DNA from: Drancourtella massiliensis
Lineage (GTDB): Bacteria > Bacillota > Clostridia > Lachnospirales > Lachnospiraceae
DNA: 64,000 nt
Direction: 5' to 3'
NCBI RefSeq assembly: GCF_016900655.1
Contig: NZ_JACJKH010000008.1
Coordinates: forward strand, 1-64,000
This document shows positions 60,878-64,000 of this stretch, one piece after another. Every line of letters begins with the position of its first letter. The first letter of the stretch is position 1. A model generated the notes under the pieces. That model made no database searches and had not been told where the DNA came from. It was given only the letters and a program-made list of their open reading frames with translations. A program made the translations under genes and the position numbers.

Positions 60878-61933
60878 ATGGCAGAAAAAGAGAAACTTCT
60901 TGAATTAAAAAATGTCGTGTACTCTTTCCATACCTATGGTGGGGAAGTAAAGGCTGTCCGTGACGTCAGCTTTGAAGTACGCAAAGGGGAGATCCTCGGA
61001 ATCGTAGGAGAGTCCGGATGCGGAAAATCCGTTACGGCGCAGTGTATCATGCGTCTGAATCCGGAACCGCCTGGATTCTTTGAAGGCGGGGAAATCCTGT
61101 TTAATGGAAAAGACGTCCTTAAAATGGACAAAAAAGAGCTGAGACAGCTCCGTGGAGGAGATATCGGATTTGTATTTCAGGATCCGATGACATCCCTGAA
61201 CCCGACCATGAGAGTCGGGGCACAGATTGAAGAGGTCTTTATCGGACGCGCGGGTGTTTCCAAAAAGGAAGTTAAAGAAAAAGCGCTGGAGATCATGAAA
61301 CTGGTAGGAATTTCTGACGTAGAAAAGCGTTATCGCCAGTATCCGCATGAGCTTTCCGGTGGTATGAAACAGCGTGTTATGATCGCCATCGCTCTTGTAA
61401 GCAGACCGAGCCTTGTTATCTGTGATGAACCGACGACGTCCCTGGACGTTACAATCGAGGCACAGATCCTGGATCTTCTCCTTGAACTGAGAGAAAAGCT
61501 TGGAACGTCCATTATCATGATTACCCATGACCTTGGTGTTATTGCCCGTATGTGCGACCGTGTCGTTGTTATGTATGGAGGAAAAGTGGTAGAGCAGGGA
61601 ACTGCACAGGAAATTTTCTACAATACAGCGCACCCGTACACAAAGGGACTGATGGACTCTATCGCAAAACTGGATACGAAGAAAGGACAGAGACTCAAAC
61701 CGATTGAGGGTACTCCTCCGGATCTGTTCTTCCCGCCAAAGGGATGTCCGTTTGCGGCAAGATGTGAATACGCGATGGATGTATGTAAAGAAAATCCGCC
61801 GTATACATATCGGTTATCAGATGAACATATTACAAACTGCTGGCTGCAGCATGAATTTGCTCCGGATACGGAATTCAAGAAAGAAGGAGCCGCAGCAGTA
61901 GAGAAAGGAGAGGTGGCAGAAGATGGAAAATAA
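60878..61933 (+). CDS. Peptide ABC transporter ATPase (OppD/DppD-like)
   Basis: 351 residues. Walker A GESGCGKSVTAQ, Q-loop FQDPMTSLNP, signature LSGGMKQRVMIA, Walker B LVICDEPTTSLD and H-loop MITHDLGVIA. The C-terminal oligopeptide/dipeptide domain has the Cys-rich KGCPFAARCEYAMDVC and NCWL, which can hold an Fe-S cluster in this family. Overlaps the next gene by 11 nt. Confidence 0.95.
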   Translation: MAEKEKLLELKNVVYSFHTYGGEVKAVRDVSFEVRKGEILGIVGESGCGKSVTAQCIMRLNPEPPGFFEGGEILFNGKDVLKMDKKELRQLRGGDIGFVFQDPMTSLNPTMRVGAQIEEVFIGRAGVSKKEVKEKALEIMKLVGISDVEKRYRQYPHELSGGMKQRVMIAIALVSRPSLVICDEPTTSLDVTIEAQILDLLLELREKLGTSIIMITHDLGVIARMCDRVVVMYGGKVVEQGTAQEIFYNTAHPYTKGLMDSIAKLDTKKGQRLKPIEGTPPDLFFPPKGCPFAARCEYAMDVCKENPPYTYRLSDEHITNCWLQHEFAPDTEFKKEGAAAVEKGEVAEDGK

Positions 61934-62894
61934 GGAAAAACAGCCTCTCGTTCAGGTAAAACATTTATGTAAATATTTCAAAGTAGGAAGACATGCGGAT
62001 CTTAAAGCAGTAGATGACGTTTCTTTTGATATTTACAAAGGAGAAACGGTCGGACTGGTAGGAGAATCCGGATGTGGAAAATCTACAACAGGACGCTGCA
62101 TGATCCGTCTTTATGAACCGACGAAAGGTGAAGTTATCTACGACGGAAAGGATATTACCAAGCTTTCCAAAGCAGAGCAGAAAGAGTTCTGTCGGAAAGT
62201 GCAGATGATTTTCCAGAATCCGTATGCATCTTTGAATTCCCGTATGACAGTCAAGGAGATTGTCGGAGAAGGGTTAAAGCAGCATGGCGTTCCGAAAAAT
62301 GAGATTGATAAAAGAGTGCAGGCTCTTCTGGAAACAGTTGGTTTAAACAAAGACCATATGTCCCGTTTCCCGCACGAGTTTTCCGGTGGACAGAGACAGC
62401 GTATCGGTATCGCAAGAGCTCTTTCGGTAGATCCGGAGTTCATCATCTGTGATGAACCGATCTCCGCGCTGGATGTATCGATTCAGGCTCAGGTTATCAA
62501 TATGCTGAAAGACCTTCAGGAAGAGCGGGGACTGACGTATCTGTTTGTTGCCCATGACTTAAGTGTCGTAAAATATATTTCCGACCGTGTGGTAGTTATG
62601 TACCTTGGAATGGTTGTGGAACAGGCGGAGACAGAAGAACTTTACAGCAATCCGCAGCACCCGTACACAAAAGCACTGCTTTCCGCGATTCCGGAGGCAG
62701 ATCCGGATAAGGCAAAGGCAAACCGCCGTATCCCGATCAAAGGAGAGATCCCAAGTCCGATCAATCCGAAACAGTGCTGCCGTTTCGCAGAACGTTGTGA
62801 ATATGCAACTGACCGCTGCTTTAATGAAGTACCGGAATTAAGAGAAGTATGTCCGGGACACAAGGTAGCGTGCCATCTGATGGATGAAAAATAA
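61923..62894 (+). CDS. Peptide ABC transporter ATPase (OppF/DppF-like)
   Basis: 323 residues. Walker A GESGCGKSTTGR, Q-loop FQNPYASLNSRM, signature FSGGQRQRIGIARAL, Walker B FIICDEPISALD, H-loop FVAHDLSVVK, and C-terminal Cys-containing domain (QCCRFAERCEYATDRC). Heterodimer partner of the 60878 product. Operon ends at the terminator 62920. Confidence 0.95.
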   Translation: MENKEKQPLVQVKHLCKYFKVGRHADLKAVDDVSFDIYKGETVGLVGESGCGKSTTGRCMIRLYEPTKGEVIYDGKDITKLSKAEQKEFCRKVQMIFQNPYASLNSRMTVKEIVGEGLKQHGVPKNEIDKRVQALLETVGLNKDHMSRFPHEFSGGQRQRIGIARALSVDPEFIICDEPISALDVSIQAQVINMLKDLQEERGLTYLFVAHDLSVVKYISDRVVVMYLGMVVEQAETEELYSNPQHPYTKALLSAIPEADPDKAKANRRIPIKGEIPSPINPKQCCRFAERCEYATDRCFNEVPELREVCPGHKVACHLMDEK

Positions 62895-62919
62895 AATCAG
62901 AATAATGAAGAATTAAAAG

Positions 62920-62962
62920 CCGGGAGAAATCCGCAGTATATGTGGATTTCTCCCGGTTTTTT
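62920..62962 (+). terminator. Terminator of the opp operon
   Basis: 13-bp perfect stem CCGGGAGAAATCC (62920-62932) with GGATTTCTCCCGG (62944-62956), 11-nt loop, T6 tail. Confidence 0.93.
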
Positions 62963-63020
62963 GATGCAAAGGCGTCTGCACCCGTGTAAGAGTTTGGTTA
63001 TTGGAATGCTGTGTTCCGGT

Positions 63021-63689
63021 CTAATATTCCGGATAATCGGCTGCTGTCTGGTACTGCCGCAGAAAATCCGGGGTCTGCCCATGTGGATCATCCGGCATAA
63101 TATGTCCGCTTTCGGCATGACGAAATGGATTGGGTACGTTGACAGTAAGAAGCCGAACGACCTTGTTTGTGTGATTCATCCAGTTATGACTTTCGTTGGA
63201 ATGAATCTGGATACTGTCACCCGGATACAGCGTATATTGGGAAGAACCCACCTGAATGGTGGCAATGCCTTCCAGAATATAGATGAATTCCTCGCCGTTA
63301 TGCGTATACATTTCCAGATTTTCTTCTGCTGTGTTGGCAAGTGGAAGCAGGGTAAAAATTCTTGGAAGAAAATCGAAGGAAGAAACATCGTGGCTTAAAA
63401 TATGCTGGATGATCTGAGGCCCGACCTGTACTGCCGGAAGGCCAAAACTGTGTACAACAGGATCTGAAATATCCTTTACCGGTTCCTCGTCGAAAAAGCT
63501 GGTAAGACTTACGCCGAGAACTCCGGCTATATTTTCCAGTGTGTCGATTGCTATAGATGACATGCCCCGTTCCATCTGGGAGAGAAATCCAGTGGACAGG
63601 TTCGTCTTTTCGCTGAGCTGCTTCAGCGTCATATTCTGTGAGGTACGTAATGCTTTGATTTTTTCTCCGATACTTGCGTTCTGGTTCAT
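63021..63689 (-). CDS. XRE-type regulator with C-terminal cupin domain
   Basis: 222 residues. N-terminal HTH (~8-62: GEKIKALRTSQNMTLKQLSE, NLSTGFLSQMERGMSSIAID) and a cupin sensor domain (~105-190: EMYTHNGEEFIYILEGIATI, LYPGDSIQIHSNESHNW) with His/Glu metal-type ligands. Relatives (PuuR/SutR type) sense small metabolites such as polyamines or amino acids. Start 63689 has GGGGGT on the minus strand. A dyad TTGAC-N8-GTCAA fills the spacer of its own promoter and related half-sites lie at the opp-block promoter, so autorepression and control of peptide uptake are inferred. Confidence 0.92.
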   Translation of the reverse strand: MNQNASIGEKIKALRTSQNMTLKQLSEKTNLSTGFLSQMERGMSSIAIDTLENIAGVLGVSLTSFFDEEPVKDISDPVVHSFGLPAVQVGPQIIQHILSHDVSSFDFLPRIFTLLPLANTAEENLEMYTHNGEEFIYILEGIATIQVGSSQYTLYPGDSIQIHSNESHNWMNHTNKVVRLLTVNVPNPFRHAESGHIMPDDPHGQTPDFLRQYQTAADYPEY

Positions 63690-63717
63690 AATATAACCCC
63701 CATTCTTTGGTAATAAC

Positions 63718-63746
63718 AGTATATTGACTTTTTTTTGTCAAGTCAA
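63718..63746 (-). promoter_or_regulatory. Promoter and operator of the XRE-cupin gene
   Basis: Minus strand: -35 TTGACT (63741-63746), 17-nt spacer, -10 TATACT (63718-63723). The spacer contains the inverted repeat TTGAC (63724-63728) / GTCAA (63737-63741), exactly between the two boxes. Confidence 0.75.
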
Positions 63747-63893
63747 CCTTTTTCACGCCGCCCGTCTATTCATAAAAATGAAACATTAAATGTAAAATAT
63801 TTCACAAAGTTCACAAATGATAAAAATGTGACAATAATTTCTGATAAAAGCTTCACAATCGAATAAAAATATTCATAAATATGAACAAAAGGA

Positions 63894-63946
63894 TTGACGA
63901 AAATGAAAACTATGCTATAATAAAAGCATAAACTAGAACGCGGTCT
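63894..63946 (+). promoter_or_regulatory. Promoter of the gene entering at the right edge, with a small dyad
   Basis: -35 TTGACG (63894-63899), 16-nt spacer, -10 TATAAT (63916-63921). Just past the start site an imperfect palindrome TAGAAC-GC-GGTCTA lies near 63933-63946 (inner pair mismatched), a possible operator. The rest of 63747-63893 is AT-rich with nothing recognised. Confidence 0.6.
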
Positions 63947-63994
63947 AACAAGCAAACAGAAAAAGTGCACAAGAACAAGAAGGAGGATACTGGG

Positions 63995-64000
63995 GTGAAA
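63995..64000 (+). CDS. Start of a gene cut by the window edge
   Basis: GTG AAA at 63995-64000 follows a strong AAGGAGG (63980-63986) by 8 nt and lies downstream of a good promoter. Only two codons are inside the window, so no function can be given. Confidence 0.5.

Noticed and set aside
1-64000. tRNA, rRNA, prophage or complete insertion sequence
   Set aside because: Gaps between genes were read for cloverleaf ends (CCA, TTCRANNC), rRNA segments and transposase motifs; none was found apart from the Rpn tail.

Overview
The window looks like chromosome of a Gram-positive anaerobe of the family Lachnospiraceae (Clostridia). The signs are strong AGGAGG-type ribosome sites, TTGACA/TATAAT promoters, CIRCE-controlled chaperones, pyruvate:ferredoxin oxidoreductase, DUF5721, DUF4299 and YitT proteins, an archaeal-type AspRS, and the Firmicutes block priA-def-fmt-yugP-rsmB-rlmN-PP2C-prkC-rsgA-rpe-thiN. 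No rRNA, tRNA, CRISPR array or complete insertion sequence was seen. The genus cannot be settled from the sequence alone.

Layout. 1-2.8 kb: tail of an Rpn-type nuclease/transposase, a gene remnant, and htpG behind a CIRCE element. 2.8-10.3 kb: a 46-bp perfect palindrome, DUF5721, M18 aminopeptidase, RluF-type pseudouridine synthase, divergent LigA, Crp/Fnr regulator, thioredoxin and a ClpX-like unfoldase. 10.4-16.2 kb: S8 (Csp-like) protease, coiled-coil protein, LspA-like protein, 2-hydroxyacid dehydrogenase, YitT transporter, peptidase T. 16.3-19.2 kb: a deletion scar joining the first 16 codons of a response regulator to a membrane protein, then an AspRS gene behind a leader that looks like a ribosome-controlled attenuator with three consecutive Asp codons. 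19.2-23 kb: a frameshifted DUF4299 gene, an array of dyads with an exact 53-bp period, and CIRCE-controlled clpB.

23.1-31.5 kb: a corrinoid methyltransferase operon (three URO-D-fold proteins, corrinoid protein, RACo-like activator) followed by a CUT1 sugar-type ABC transporter without its ATPase; together they suggest uptake and demethylation of a methylated compound. 31.6-36.4 kb: DNA polymerase IV, then ATP-grasp ligase, Asp/Glu racemase and a non-DAP MurE-like ligase behind a consensus promoter. 36.5-52 kb: arginase family, DAP-type murE, priA and the conserved translation, Ser/Thr-kinase and small-GTPase block, ending with ychF. 52-56 kb: PFOR. 56-64 kb: Xaa-Pro peptidase and a complete opp-type peptide ABC operon, then an XRE-cupin regulator on the minus strand. 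Related TTGAC/GTCAA dyads lie in the promoters at both ends of this block, so the regulator may control both.

The most notable items are the Asp-codon attenuator (17.43-17.66 kb), the 53-bp dyad array (19.89-20.17 kb), the racemase/ATP-grasp/MurE-like cassette beside a DAP-type murE, and the coupling of corrinoid methyltransferases to a sugar ABC transporter.
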